Part shown: positions 1-12,000 of the stretch, in pieces
Position numbering within the stretch: position 1 is the stretch's first letter
How the letters are laid out: each line of letters starts with the position of its first letter
Translations under genes and position numbers: made by a program
Source of the DNA: Mantis religiosa
Lineage: Eukaryota > Arthropoda > Insecta > Mantodea > Mantidae
Direction: 5' to 3'
Assembly (NCBI GenBank): GCA_030765055.1
Contig: CM060955.1
Location: 156,546,006-156,610,005 of the forward strand
Length of the DNA: 64,000 nt
Notes under the pieces: generated by a model
What the model was told of the DNA's origin: nothing
The model's input: the letters and a program-made list of their open reading frames with translations, nothing else
The model's database searches: none

Positions 1-296
1 AAATACTCGATGTTCTACTATATTCAGATCTGAAATACAAGAAAACATCAATGTTGTAATGATCAGAAATGTGTGCAATTATTGGACAATAACTGAAGCA
101 CAAAGATTTACTCATTATTTCAGAGCTTCCAAAAACAGAAAGAAAGAACAGGGCAACAAACAACAATTTCAAATTAGGAAAAATGTTTATTAATAGAACT
201 ATTTTTGTTGCTGATCTACCCAAAGCAGTAACACATTCAAGTTAAACTTTTAATATTAATATTCATTAGCTTAAGTGTTAAAATCTGCCTCTATCC

Positions 297-578
297 CTTT
301 ATTTTTTTTTATTTGTTCCATTTATACCCTGCCTTTAATGCCAATGGTCATATCGGCGGCCGTTCTCCTTTGGAACATATCGAAGGTGTTAACTCATTTT
401 CATTGGGTTTTAATCATTAGATCATGCACACATTTGCACTCTCATTCATACTTCCAAACTCTGGGGAAGATAAGGAATTATCTTGTTCGGAAAAAATATC
501 CCCACCCCACCAGGAATCAAACCCAGGACCCCTAGCATGGCAGGCAGGTGCTCTATCGACTGAGCTACAAGGCCAGCC
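297..578 (-). repeat. tRNA-derived SINE, family 1
   Basis: Read on the minus strand, the head has tRNA-like A-box (TAGCTCAGTCGATAGAGC) and B-box (GGGTTTGATTCC) promoter elements. The body ends in an A/T-rich tail toward the low-coordinate side. A second copy at 23286-23623 shares the whole body. The tRNA-like part does not look like a functional tRNA because it continues into SINE body sequence. Confidence 0.75.
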
Positions 579-839
579 TTAACCCTATCATTTTCTGAGC
601 CAGTTTCACAGCTTAAGCTTTGCAAGTTCCACAGAAGAGCAACCACATTCGGCTTTACTGAGCTGAAAAACTCCTTGGAACTGAAAACTTAGCAATGTTT
701 GCACATCATCTGAATTCCTACCATTTGTTTATAGCGATTTTTTTAAAAGTGAGTTGTTATATGCTGGACTTAAAATCTCACTCTTTTCCCTTTTCACAAA
801 TGTTTATTACTCCATTTCAATGTTTACATGATCTTTTAC

Positions 840-1860
840 AAAGTAGTCCCCTCCTACTTCAATACACTTTTTAGAGCACCTCTGCCAGTCCTTGAAAACG
901 TGCTGCAGACCACATTTTGTCAAGTCCTTGAGAATCGCCTCACTTTTCTTGAGCACTCCAACGTTTTCAGATCAAATGCCTCTAAGCTTTGTCTTTAGTG
1001 ATGGTAATAAAAAAAATTACAGGATGCAAATCGGGACTATAAGGTGGATGCGGTACATAGGTAATGTTGAATCGAGTCAGAAACTGCATGACTTGATTTG
1101 CAATGTTAGGCCGTGCATTGTCATAATGAAGTCGCCAGCCAGTCTGAGAAAGCTCTGGTTGTTTCTTTGCAATGTGCTTCTTCTATATAGACAATACTGA
1201 CATGTAGTATGCTGCTGTAACAGTAGTATGAGGGGGAACTACATGCTGGTAAATCATTCCACTACAGTCAAAAAATGTGATCACTTTCCCTGTACATGGA
1301 ACAACTTTTGTCTTTTTTGGTGCTGGAGAACCTGGCAATTTCCACATTGTGCTGGCTTGTTTTCCTTTAAGATCATAATGATAAGCCATGTCTCATCACC
1401 GGTGATAATTAATTTCAATATGCATTCCCTCCATCAGCAAAGAGACATAGCACCTCATGGCTTGTCTCCATTTGCACAGTCTTTTGTTTGGGGGTCAGCA
1501 GACGTGGCACCAAATGAGCAAACTCAGGTCATATGGAGATGATCGTGCATAATCGTAAAGACACTGCCATATGCAATTCTTAACACTTCATTGAGGTTAC
1601 GCAATGTTACCGTTGATCCTCACGAACAATCACAGCAACTGTGTTGCCATTGACTTTAGTCAGCAGAAGCTGACCTGGCCCAACTTGCTTTTATACAGAC
1701 AAGTTGGCCTTCTTTGAAGTTCTTGAACCACATAAACACTGTTGCATGAGGTAGTACGTGTTCACCATTCACTTGTTTCAGCTTTTCTAAGTTTCAGTGT
1801 CAGTATGGTTTAAATAAAAACAGAATTTGATTGTTCTGTACTTCTCCTCTAATGTCAACT
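840..1860 (-). mobile_element. mariner-like transposase remnant
   Basis: Minus-strand translation gives, in order with stops and frameshifts, TETYEKLKQVNGEHVLP, ITGDETWLI (first catalytic Asp in the TGDETW motif), QASTMWKLPGSPAPKKTKVV and VITFFDCSGMIYQHVVPPHT (second catalytic Asp in FFD). These are hallmarks of mariner/SETMAR-type DDE transposases. Several in-frame stops make it inactive. Ends were not clearly resolved. Confidence 0.8.
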
Positions 1861-1869
1861 TCATTGTCT

Positions 1870-2245
1870 GATATATGAAATGCACGTAACATCTACAAAA
1901 TATGGCATTACTAATCAACCTACCGATACAAGAGTGCTACCGCCTAATGGACATTACACATAAAAACCTGTTATTTTCAAATATTTATGTTACAAATAGG
2001 AAATTATCATGGAAGCGACAGGAAAAAATCAGTCTCAGTCTTTGTTGATCAGCCCTCGTAAAAAGCTCTATAGTTTTGGTATATACATTTTTGTCTATCT
2101 CTTAATATTTACCAGTTATACAAAATTTATTGTGAAAAAAGAACTTTATAGGCTATTCCAAGAAAATTAAAGATAAACATATTTATCAATTAAATATCTT
2201 AAATATAGGGTATTCTAATAAACATTGCAGTAGCACAAAAGTGAA
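1870..2245. other. AT-rich sequence, nothing recognised
   Basis: No coding segment with splice borders, no SINE head and no clear inverted repeat was recognised here. It is downstream of exon 15 on the gene strand and therefore intronic. Confidence 0.5.
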
Positions 2246-2249
2246 TCGA

Positions 2250-2575
2250 GAATATATTGACACATTGCTTCACTCACACTGTTTATTCACAGGACATGTT
2301 TCAAGAGCTCTTGCTCCTATCCTCAGCTGATACTCGATTAGTGCAAGTTGTAGTGGTTTCTTCTTTCTCCGTATTGTCAATAGATGGCGTGATGTACTTG
2401 TCAAAGATGTCCGGTGGTGGAGTTTCAAAATTCATGACTCTATGACGATTTTTGTTAATGAAGATTTTTTCCCATACGGAAAGGTCTATGGGGTGATTAA
2501 CGTATTTTATTAGAGATGTTTCCAAATTGATGTCATGTCTAGTATTCAAAAAATGAAAAGCCACTGCAGTAGCAT
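2250..2575 (-). mobile_element. Penelope-like element 3' fragment with hammerhead-like terminus (lineage C)
   Basis: Minus-strand translation reads AFHFLNTRHDINLETSLIKY, DLSVWEKIFINKNRHRVMNF and ETPPPDIFDKYITPSIDN, the C-terminal part of a PLE GIY-YIG domain. Downstream, at about 2296-2340, is the core CTGAGGA, a stem of GGAGC/GCTCT type, then GAAACATGTCC, a minimal hammerhead layout like those known in PLE terminal repeats. The upstream part of the element is missing. Confidence 0.75.
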
Positions 2576-2896
2576 TTTTGAGAAAATGAAAGATTTCTAA
2601 AAACTTTTCATGAAAAGGCAGTTTGAGTGAAGGAATTTACTTGAAAATCTACAAGTCATATCTTTGGAAGATACTAAACTTCAAGTTATAGACATATTTA
2701 ACACAATTTTAGTTTTTGAGCTGCATGCATGAACACACATGCCCATTTTGAAAATGCTCCCCACCCCCAGTGGAGTGAGTGTGTGGTGTTTAAGGGCCCG
2801 TCGACAACAAGGTCATTTGGGCCCCTAGAATTACTGTGTGGACTGAACAGCTTATCTATCTACTACAAAGTAAAGGAAGTAAAAATACAAACATAC

Positions 2897-3095
2897 CTAT
2901 AGTGAAAAGTCGTGGCTCAAGTGTGGTACAGAATGTGTTTCCATCCATTATACCAATCTGGGCATTGGCTGGTTGATGACGTAGAAGGTGTTTTTTTGGA
3001 GGAATCATATCCTGAAGCACTTCCTTATGTGGCTCCATTACAGCTGTTACTGTCATGTTTTGTATGCGGGCTAGCACTTCTAAAGAATGCATTGC
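2897..3095 (-). CDS. TRRAP: TRRAP exon 15 of window
   Basis: 199 bp between TTATAG and GTATGT. It encodes MHSLEVLARIQNMTVTAVME, PHKEVLQDMIPPKKHLLRHQ and PANAQIGIMDGNTFCTTLEP. This is nearly invariant in TRRAP. It ends with one base of a split codon; the next exon is not seen in the remaining 2.9 kb and must lie beyond the window edge. Confidence 0.97.
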
Positions 3096-6000
3096 CTATA
3101 ACAATGATAACATTATTAAATAATTTGAATTATAGTTATGTTAACCATTATATTCTTTTTAAAATGAAATGATATTAAGAACTAGTAAAAGCCAATGAAC
3201 GCCAACTCACAGAAAGGGCTTCATTTACCACTGTTACAGACAAATTAAGCTTAGTATTGAAATTTCTTAAAAGCTTAAAGCTCTTATACGTGTATTATTT
3301 AGTCTAATTCTAAAATGTTATGACTTATAAAACGTATTATGGCACATATATTGTAATGGTTTACCACACTAACCTGTTCTCTAACAAGTGTATTTGGACT
3401 TGTCACCTGTCTTACTAATTCATGAGTCACTTCAAACAAGCTCTTATTTTGTGCATTAACAAGATCGTCATTGCTGCCATCTCTTTCCACTGGAGCAGCA
3501 CATACACTGAGCATTTTCTCCAAATTTGCCTTAGCCATATCAATAGCACCACTGGACACCTGCAAATAGATTTGTTTGAACAGATATTTATTTAAGAGAC
3601 CTAAGTATCAATAATCCTCTACTCTTATTGGTACATAAAAATTGGAATATACAGACTGACAATGCAAATAAGGATTTGTGAAACTAGTCTTTTAAATTCT
3701 GTGGAAAGTTCATCAATAGAAGGTTTTGTGACAAACAATATATTTTACTGTAATATTTATTACTTCACTGTTGTTAGCTTCTGGTTTTTATGCATTTTTA
3801 TTTATAGCTTTATATTCAAATGAAAACTGGAAAACTGTTATAGAAAATCTAAAACTGCTCATATTACGATCAGACCCAGTATGCATGCAGATGGGTTCTC
3901 CTGCCATTAATTGGCATTGGTCGCACAACCCCAAGTGCTTCAGCAACACGATGCAGGAGTGTCCAATATAACGGCCCCTTTGTTGAAGTGCACCAAAGCA
4001 GAGCGGCATGAAGTGATCCATTTCCTACACAGTGAAGGCACAATACCAATAGAAATCCACCGTCACATGTTGGCACAGTATGGTGCTGCATGTTTATTGC
4101 AGACTCAATGGTGTATAAAATTCAGCAGCAGCACAACAAATTTGGCAGATGTGCTGAGGCCAGGCCAGGCACACCGTCTTGTCACAGTGCAATGGCGGAG
4201 GAGTTGATTCAACAGGATAGACAGGTCTCCATCAATGATAGTGTGGTGCAATTACAGGTCAGTCATAGTTCTTCTTACTATATTGTCCATGATGAGTTGA
4301 AATACCAGAAAATGGCCACAAGATGGGTGCCTCGTTGGCTGACTTTCAAAATGAAGGAGAGGCGAGTCAATGTCTGCCAGGAGCTGTTGTGCCACTACGA
4401 ACTGGAAGGTGACACATTTTTTAGGCAGATTGTGACTGGAAACGAATCCTGAGTCCATCACTACCAACCAGAGACCAAGCAACAAGTTCACGACCAACAC
4501 AGAGTAAAACAGGGGGTGCACAAGTGGCTACATGCACAGCCAAAAGCTTTTTTTCCCCAAGGTATCCTGCCCTCCTGACTTGGTGGCAGAAATATATAAA
4601 AAAAAGCAGGGAGACTACATTGAAAAATAGTGTACTTGTTCCAACTCTGTTTATAATAAAGAATCTGTGAAAAAGTTGAAAAAATATTTCCAGTTTTCAT
4701 TTCACTCACCCTCATAAATGGAACAATTCTGTTTCCCATAGTGGTAACGAAGTCCTGTAAACATCCAAACATGCTAGACACTGATACTTCTTGAACCCAC
4801 CCGATTCTTTACTGAGAATTTTAAGCACAGCAGTAATGATTTAACCTACACAAGCTTGATGTCAAAATTCTGGCTAATAATGTTCTTAGCTAACTGAACT
4901 AAGATTTAGAAATCAAGGTGACAGGTTACTAGAGGCACATTATTCACTTTAAGCCCTCTGGTATAAAAAATGCATTCAATTGAAAATACATTGGACTGGT
5001 AAAGGATAAAAGTTAAGTATTTCATTCAGTGGTCCAAATTAAACCTGTGTAATTCCAAAAAAGGTTTTTCATAGCGTTGGAAATTAATCATTATAGTCTT
5101 CTGCTTGCTAAAGGTATTCAATTGAGGAAACCTTTCACTTCTTTTCTGTGGTTTAGGCAGTTGATTGGCCAGTTTTCAAGAGACTATAAATAATGTGTTG
5201 ACTTCTCTTAAAATACTGGATATGGAATCATAAACCAAAGAGAAACATAGAAACTAAAGAATAATTAATGTGAACCTGATTTTGCAACACTAACGTCACT
5301 TACTGGTCAATGATTAGTCCAGTCAGTTCATGCAATAGAATAAAACAAAAGTAGTTCTGATTCACCATTACAAGCATGTCATCTTAAAACACAGGACTGA
5401 ATTGGAAAGGACTGCCATTTCATGAATGGATATGCAAGAGAAACAACTTAAGGAAGTGTAAGAATTTTCATTTCTTGAAACTTTGTGTGTTTATATTCAC
5501 AGCATACCTGCCAACTTTTTGAAATTAAAACATATTGTGACTTTGTGGGTTCGTGAAATGAAAAGTCCAATTTCACCACTCAAAAATGTTCTTATTTCCA
5601 CCGACTTACACTTAAACTCTTGCCAATTACACAGAATTACGTAATGCACACAATTACGATTCACCAGTTCGTCCGTTACAATTTCACTTGCACTCGTAAT
5701 TACGTACAATCTTCCGATGCTCTCACACAGTCTTCTCGTCGTACACTAGCACTGCATTCTTACACCAAGAACTGACTGCTCTTGCACGACGTGTTGCTTA
5801 TATAGGGTCCGCTTGCCGATCTGGAAGGTTCTCCATTAGATGAAATATCCCGTAAGTTCGAGAACACAGGTGGAACAGAAAGAGACAGCGCAGTGATGTT
5901 TTTTGTCCCAGCCATCCCTTCTTAATGCTATAAGACAAACGAGGGGGCGGGGCAAATGCCGACCCGTCTCCTGCTGCCCACTCCATAGGGTGTTCCGACG

Positions 6001-9000
6001 CTCGGGTGACACTGCTCCCTCCTAAAAGCTGGTCGTCCCGAACAGCACCATCGTAGCGTGCCAGGCGATCCAGGTGTACCACCAACATCTTCCCTCGGGG
6101 AACCTTCTGGATGCGGTAGACCACGTCGTTAATCCTCTTCACCAACCGGTACGGTCCTTGCCATGGCTGCTGGAGCTTCGGGCAGCGTCCCTTAGTCCGG
6201 GTAGGACGGTACAACCAGACCAGGTCACCTTGCTGGAACCCTTGGCTGTTGGCTTGCCTGTCATACCTGGTCTTCATGCGGTCGTTCACCTTCTGGATGT
6301 TCTGGCGAGCCATCTCGTGCATGTCGTGGAGAAGGTCCACCAAGTTCTCCACATACTCGGTCACTGGCTGTTTCGCTTCCAGAGGGCTTCCAAAAGCCAG
6401 GTCACAAGGGAGGCGTAACTCTTGGCCGAACATTAAGCTGGCTGGCGTCATCCCAGTTGTGTCGTGTGTAGACGAGCGGTAGGCCAGCAAGAACAGTGGC
6501 ACCTTGACGTCCCAGTCTCGCTGATGGCTGGCAACGACCTTCCTCAGGTGTTCCTCTAAGGTCTTGATGTACCTTTCGACCATGCCATCCGATTGGGGAT
6601 GTAGAGGCGTAGTGCGAGTCTTGTTCACCCCATGACAGAACACTTGCTCCATGAGGCAGTCTGTGATTGTCTTTGCCTCTTGGTTTGGGATGGCATACAC
6701 CTCCGGCCACTTGGTGAAGTAGTCCACGACCACCATTAGGTACTTGTTGCCTCGGTCGGAAACTGGGAACGGTCCAGCAATGTCAACGGCAATGCGTTCG
6801 AATGGCGCTCCGACGTTGCACTGCTGCATGCGACCCCGGCTCCTAGTCTGGGGGCCACGACTCGCCGAGCACACGTGACACTGACGGCACCATCTCTCAG
6901 CATATGCTCGGAGTCTCAGCCAGTAGTAGCGCTGCCGTAGTTTGTCAATCGTTCGGTTCGCTCCCAGGTGTCCTCCCGAAGTACCGGCGTGCACTTCCTC
7001 CAAGACTTCCGGGACCTTACTCCGGGGAAGTACCAACTGTTCTCTCTGCATCTTCCCATCGGGTGATTCCCATACCCGGAACAGCACGCCCTCTCTGGTC
7101 TTCAACGAGTCCCATTGGGCCCAGTACGACTTGTAGGTGGCGCTCCTCGGTGCGATCTCCTCCCAGGCTGGTCTCATCCCTGCCTCCACTTCCCTCAAGA
7201 GTGGCCCCAAGTCTGCGTCCGCCAGCTGCTCCCTCCTCAGGCCTGCGCTATCCCAGCCTTCAGCAGGCACTGCCACAACTACTCGGACTGCTGCGGCACG
7301 CTCCTTCTCTTCCACTCTTGTGCACTGGCCGCACTCTTCTGGACAGGGTCTTCGGGACATGGCGTCAGCGTTACCGTGGCTCTTCCCTCTACGATGTTCC
7401 GAGGTGAAGTCGTACTCCTGCAGCCTCTGGACCCAACGTGCTGTCTGGCCTTCCAGGTTCTTAAAGCTCAATAGCCAGGTTAGGGCGGAATGGTCAGTTC
7501 TCAGATGGAATGGCTGACCGTACAGGTACTTGTGGAAGTGCTCCAAGGTCTTTACCACCGCCAGTAACTCCCGTCGGGTGATGCAGTAGTTCTTCTCTGC
7601 CTTAGATAGCGTCTTGCTGTAGTAGGCTATCACCCGCTCATGGCCGTCCTGGATCTGCGATAGGACACCTCCAATGCAATGGTCGCTGGTGTCGGTGTCC
7701 ACAATGAAGGCGCCACCCAGTTGTGGGAAACCCAAAATTGGAGCACTGCACAGGGTTTCCTTCAGGTGCTGGAAAGCGTTTTCGGCGTCCTCTGTCCACA
7801 CATAAGGCCGGTGTTCCTCCGTCAGGCAGGTGAGGGGTTTTGCGATGTTGGTGAACCCCTTTATGAAGCGGCGGTAATAACTGCACAGCCCCAGGAAACT
7901 ACGCAACTCTTTCTTATCCTTTGGGCGAGGCCAATCTCTCAAAGCCTGTGTCTTCTCCGGGTCTGTGGCCACTCCGGTTGCTGAGACTATGTGGCCTAAG
8001 TAGTTCACTTCCTTGCGGAAGAGCTGGCATTTCTTCGCGTTCAGCTTCAAGTTGGTCGCCTGCAGTCTCTGTAGCACCTTACTCAGATTCTCTAGGTGAT
8101 CATCAAAAGTCTTTCCGACGATAATGATGTCGTCCAGGTATAGCAGGCAGGCGTCGTAAGTCAGCCCTCTCATCACTGACTCCATGAGGCGTTGAAAGGT
8201 AGCTGGTGCGTTGCAGAGGCCAAAGGGCATAACCGTGAACTGCCAGAGCCCTTGGCCTGTCGAGAATGCGGTCTTCTCCTTGTCTCTTGGGTCTAGAGCT
8301 ACCTGCCAGTAGCCCGACTTCAGGTCCAGGGTCGAGAACCACTGTGCACCAGCTAGCGTGTCCAGGGTGTCGTCAATCCGGGGTAAGGGAAAACAGTCCT
8401 TCTGGGTGACAGCGTTCAACTTTCTGTAGTCTACGCAGAAGCACAGCTCGCCGTTCTTCTTCGTCACCAAGACTACAGGGGAACACCAAGGGCTGTCAGA
8501 CTCTTCAATCACTCCCCTGGATCTCATGTCCTCCAGCATGTCACGTACCGCCCCTTGCTTCGCCAGCGGAACGCATCTGTGTGGTTGCCGAATAGGCCGG
8601 GCGTCCCCGGTGTCGATGTGGTGAAGCACTTTGTCCGTGCGGCCTTAGTCACTATCACCTTGGCTGAAGACGCGCTGATACCGTCTTAGCAGTTGTCGAA
8701 CCTTCTCCAGCTGTTCTGCGGTCAGGTGGTCGGCCGCCCTCTCCACTATGCCTTCTAGCCGGGGCCCCAGGTGTTGCTTCGGCGCCGGCTCCTGTGTCTC
8801 GTCGATAGCCGTTACGCTCACCACGGGCTCGCACGTTCCCAACTCCGTCCCAGCCTGGACGTCGTGATCGGCGTCCGTAGGATTTAGCAGTATCACGGGC
8901 ACCTCCTCTCGGCACGGCAGCAATGCCCTGGCTACACACAGTCCATGTACAGGCGTCTTCTGGTCCAGCATCATGTTCCTGGTTCTCTGGCCCTCCAGTC

Positions 9001-12000
9001 GTGCCGTCACCACCACCTCGCTCCTCGCGGGGACAACCACGTCTTCGTCCAAGACGGCCCTGCAAATTCCAAGGCGCTCTTCGGGTTGACGGAGTATAAC
9101 CTCTTCTCCGTTAAGCCGCAGGACCTTCTTGCCGACGTCGACCGTCGGCTCATGGCTCCTGAGGGCATCCAGTCCCAGAATCACCTCCTCAGCCACCTTC
9201 GCGACGAACACCCACAGACGCACGGCACTCCGTACCAAGTTCAGCTCCAGCAGGGCATCCTTCTCCACAGGCAAGGTGTCGCCCGATGCCGTGACAAGCT
9301 GGTATGGTCGGCTCGGCTTCATTGTCGGCAAACCCTTCGCCACGTCAGGTCTGATGATGGTCACGGCCGCCCCGGTGTCCACCAGCACGCGGCACGGCTT
9401 CCCTCTTACCCAACAGTCCGCGATGAGGCTGTCATCCATATGCCGGCTGACGGCGCGCAGTGTCACTCGAGGGGATGGTGGTGATGCGCCGACGTGCCCG
9501 TCTCCACGACGGCCCTTACTCGTTTTCCGGCTGCTCTTCCTGGTGTGGGCAGTCTCTCTGCAGGTGTCCGGGCTGTCCACACCCCCAACACAGGCCACTA
9601 GGTGTTCGCCGGCGTCCCTCAGCTGGTCTTCTGTCTCCAGCGTAGCGGACACTCCTCGTTCTTGACGTTGGGATGGATGTAATTTTGGCCGCCTCCATCC
9701 TTAATGCCGCTGTCAGCGCCTCGTGGATGGTTTTATATTCCCCGAGCATTAGGCGCTGACGAATCTCCGTGTCCCGTACCCCGTCGACAAAATTGTAGGC
9801 GGCTTCCCGGGATACGAACTCCAGTGGCAGGTCAACCAAGGCCTTGCAAGCCAGCTGCTCGATCGCTATGGCGAACTCCTGCAGCGTCTCCCCCGGCTGC
9901 TGTGACCTTGCCTTTAGCTGGCTGCGGTATGCTGCAGCTAAGCGGTGGTTCCCGAAGCGATTCTCCAGGGCCTCCCAGATGTCCTTGGGCGCCGCCGTCG
10001 TCTGCACCGCGTTTAGGACTTCCATGGCTCTTCCCTGGAGGCTGGCTATTAACTGTGTGGCCTCCTCCTCCAGTGACCATCCGTTGTGCCTGGACACTGT
10101 GTCGAACTGGCGGCGGAAGACCTCAAACGTTGACGCGCCGTCATACTTGGGAGGTTTGACGCGCGCAGATGTTGTGGTGCGTCCCGCCGCGTCTGCCTTC
10201 AAATCCTTCAGCTTCCTGCCGACGACGTCCTCCACCATGGCGTTCAGGGACTTCACGCTGCTGTCGGCTTTTCCTTCCAGCTCATTAACGCGGCTCGCCA
10301 GGTCTTCGACGCGCTCGCCTAACGCTGTGACGTCCTCTTTTACGCCGGCCAACTGTTCTTCAAACTTTGCGGCGAGAGCCTCGTTTGCCGCCTTCATTTC
10401 CGTGGCCAGACTGCCGTTCGCTGCTCTCATTTCTGTGGTTAACTCGGCCTTCATTTCTTCCATCTTCCCAGTGATGTTGTCGTTGGCCGTCTTCATTTGT
10501 TTCAGTTCCGCGGCCAGGTTGTCATTTGCCGCTTCTGTTTTTGCAGCGAGGTTTTCACTTGCCATCTTCATTTCTTTCAGTTCCGCTAAAATCTTTTCTA
10601 ATGCTGCCTCCATTGTGTTATGTCGCACTCCTGACACCAATTGTGACTTTGTGGGTTCGTGAAATGAAAAGTCCAATTTCACCACTCAAAAATGTTCTTT
10701 ATTTCCACCGACTTACAGTTAAACTCTTGCCAATTACACAGAATTACGTAATGCACACAATTACGATTCACCAGTTCGTCCGTTACAATTTCACTTGCAC
10801 TCGTAATTACGTACAATCTTCCGATGCTCACACACAGCCTTCTCGTCGTACACTAGCACTGCATTCTTACACCAAGAACTGACTGACTGCTCTTGCACGA
10901 CGTGTTGCTTATATAGGGTCCGCTTGCCGATCTGGAAGGTTCTCCATTAGATGAAATATCCCGTAAGTTCGAGAACACAGGTGGAACAGAAAGAGACGGC
11001 GCAGTGATGTTTTTTGTCCCAGCCATCCCTTCTTAACGCTATAAGACAAACGAGGGGGCGGGGCGAACGCCGACCCGTCTCCTGCTGCCCACTCCATAGG
11101 GTGTTCCGACGCTCGGGTGACAATATATAACTTAAGCTCATCCAGCAAAGTTTAATGTCATGTAAAATAAATGGGAAATCAGTTTAATAAGGATGTCTGA
11201 AGACCCTGTAGTAGTGGTTCTTTTTGTCACAAATGCTGAAATTCTTGCTAATATCACAATAAACATGTATTACAACAAAGGCAATCACTTCTTAGACTAT
11301 GCATAGATTTCTGGGTCATATTGTGACTTTGTGGGTTTGTAGAATTAGAAGTCGAAGTTGCAGAAATTCCAAATGTTGTTGCTGTTTTCAAATGCTAGGC
11401 TTTGGCAATGAAGCCATTAGCTCTCTTGCTCTCCAATATTTCTGTGTAGTGGGTCCGGCAGGTAGGGCTTCACAGGTTAAAGGATGTTCTTTATTTCCAT
11501 AGAAATACACTCACAGTAGCAGCATTACGTCACATACACAATTACAATCTACCAAGGTCGTTGACCACAACAAAGAGCTTACACAACTTCCACTGTTTAC
11601 AACACTCTTGTTACAACTCCTGTTTATGACTGTCTTTACAACTATTTACTACTACTCACTGGCGTGTCACAATCTCTTATACCTATATCTCAATGATAAT
11701 TCGAGACTGTTCTGTAACAATCAAGAAATTGAATGTTCTGTCGCTAGATGAAACACAAACTTCCGAAACATGAAACTTTCTCTGTGCCAGCAAGTCTTTT
11801 ATCTCTGTGCTATCTTTATTTGTTCTGGCATACTCTTTATCTCCGTGCTGCCTATCAGTTCCTTTGTGTGCACAAGACGCGCTATCGCGATCGGGTTCAC
11901 GACAATATTTTACCCTTCATAGATGAACTATAAAAAGAAAACACTCACAAAAAATAGGAAACATATAATGAAACCACAAAACATAACATAAAACAGTTAT

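Larger units (their letters stand above)
5536..11122 (-). mobile_element. full-length gypsy-type LTR retrotransposon
   Basis: LTRs at 5536-6011 and 10642-11122 begin TGTCACCCGAGC and end GTCACA on the coding strand. The target duplication is ATAT at 5532-5535 and 11123-11126. A primer-binding site starting TGGTGTCAGGAGTG lies next to the 5' LTR and a purine tract (AGGAGGGAGCAG) next to the 3' LTR. Order is Gag, protease, RT, RNase H, integrase, typical of Ty3/gypsy (Metaviridae). An in-frame stop and an integrase deletion make it defective. It sits in the intron between TRRAP exons 13 and 14, in the same orientation as the gene. Confidence 0.95.

Noticed and set aside
6904..7517. Plus-strand frames of 120-170 codons opposite the gypsy pol gene
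   Set aside because: Antisense shadows of a GC-rich coding region; no homology recognised and the minus-strand domains are unambiguous.
10526..10882. 118-codon plus-strand frame spanning the LTR border
   Set aside because: Antisense to Gag start and LTR; same kind of frame appears in every LTR copy.
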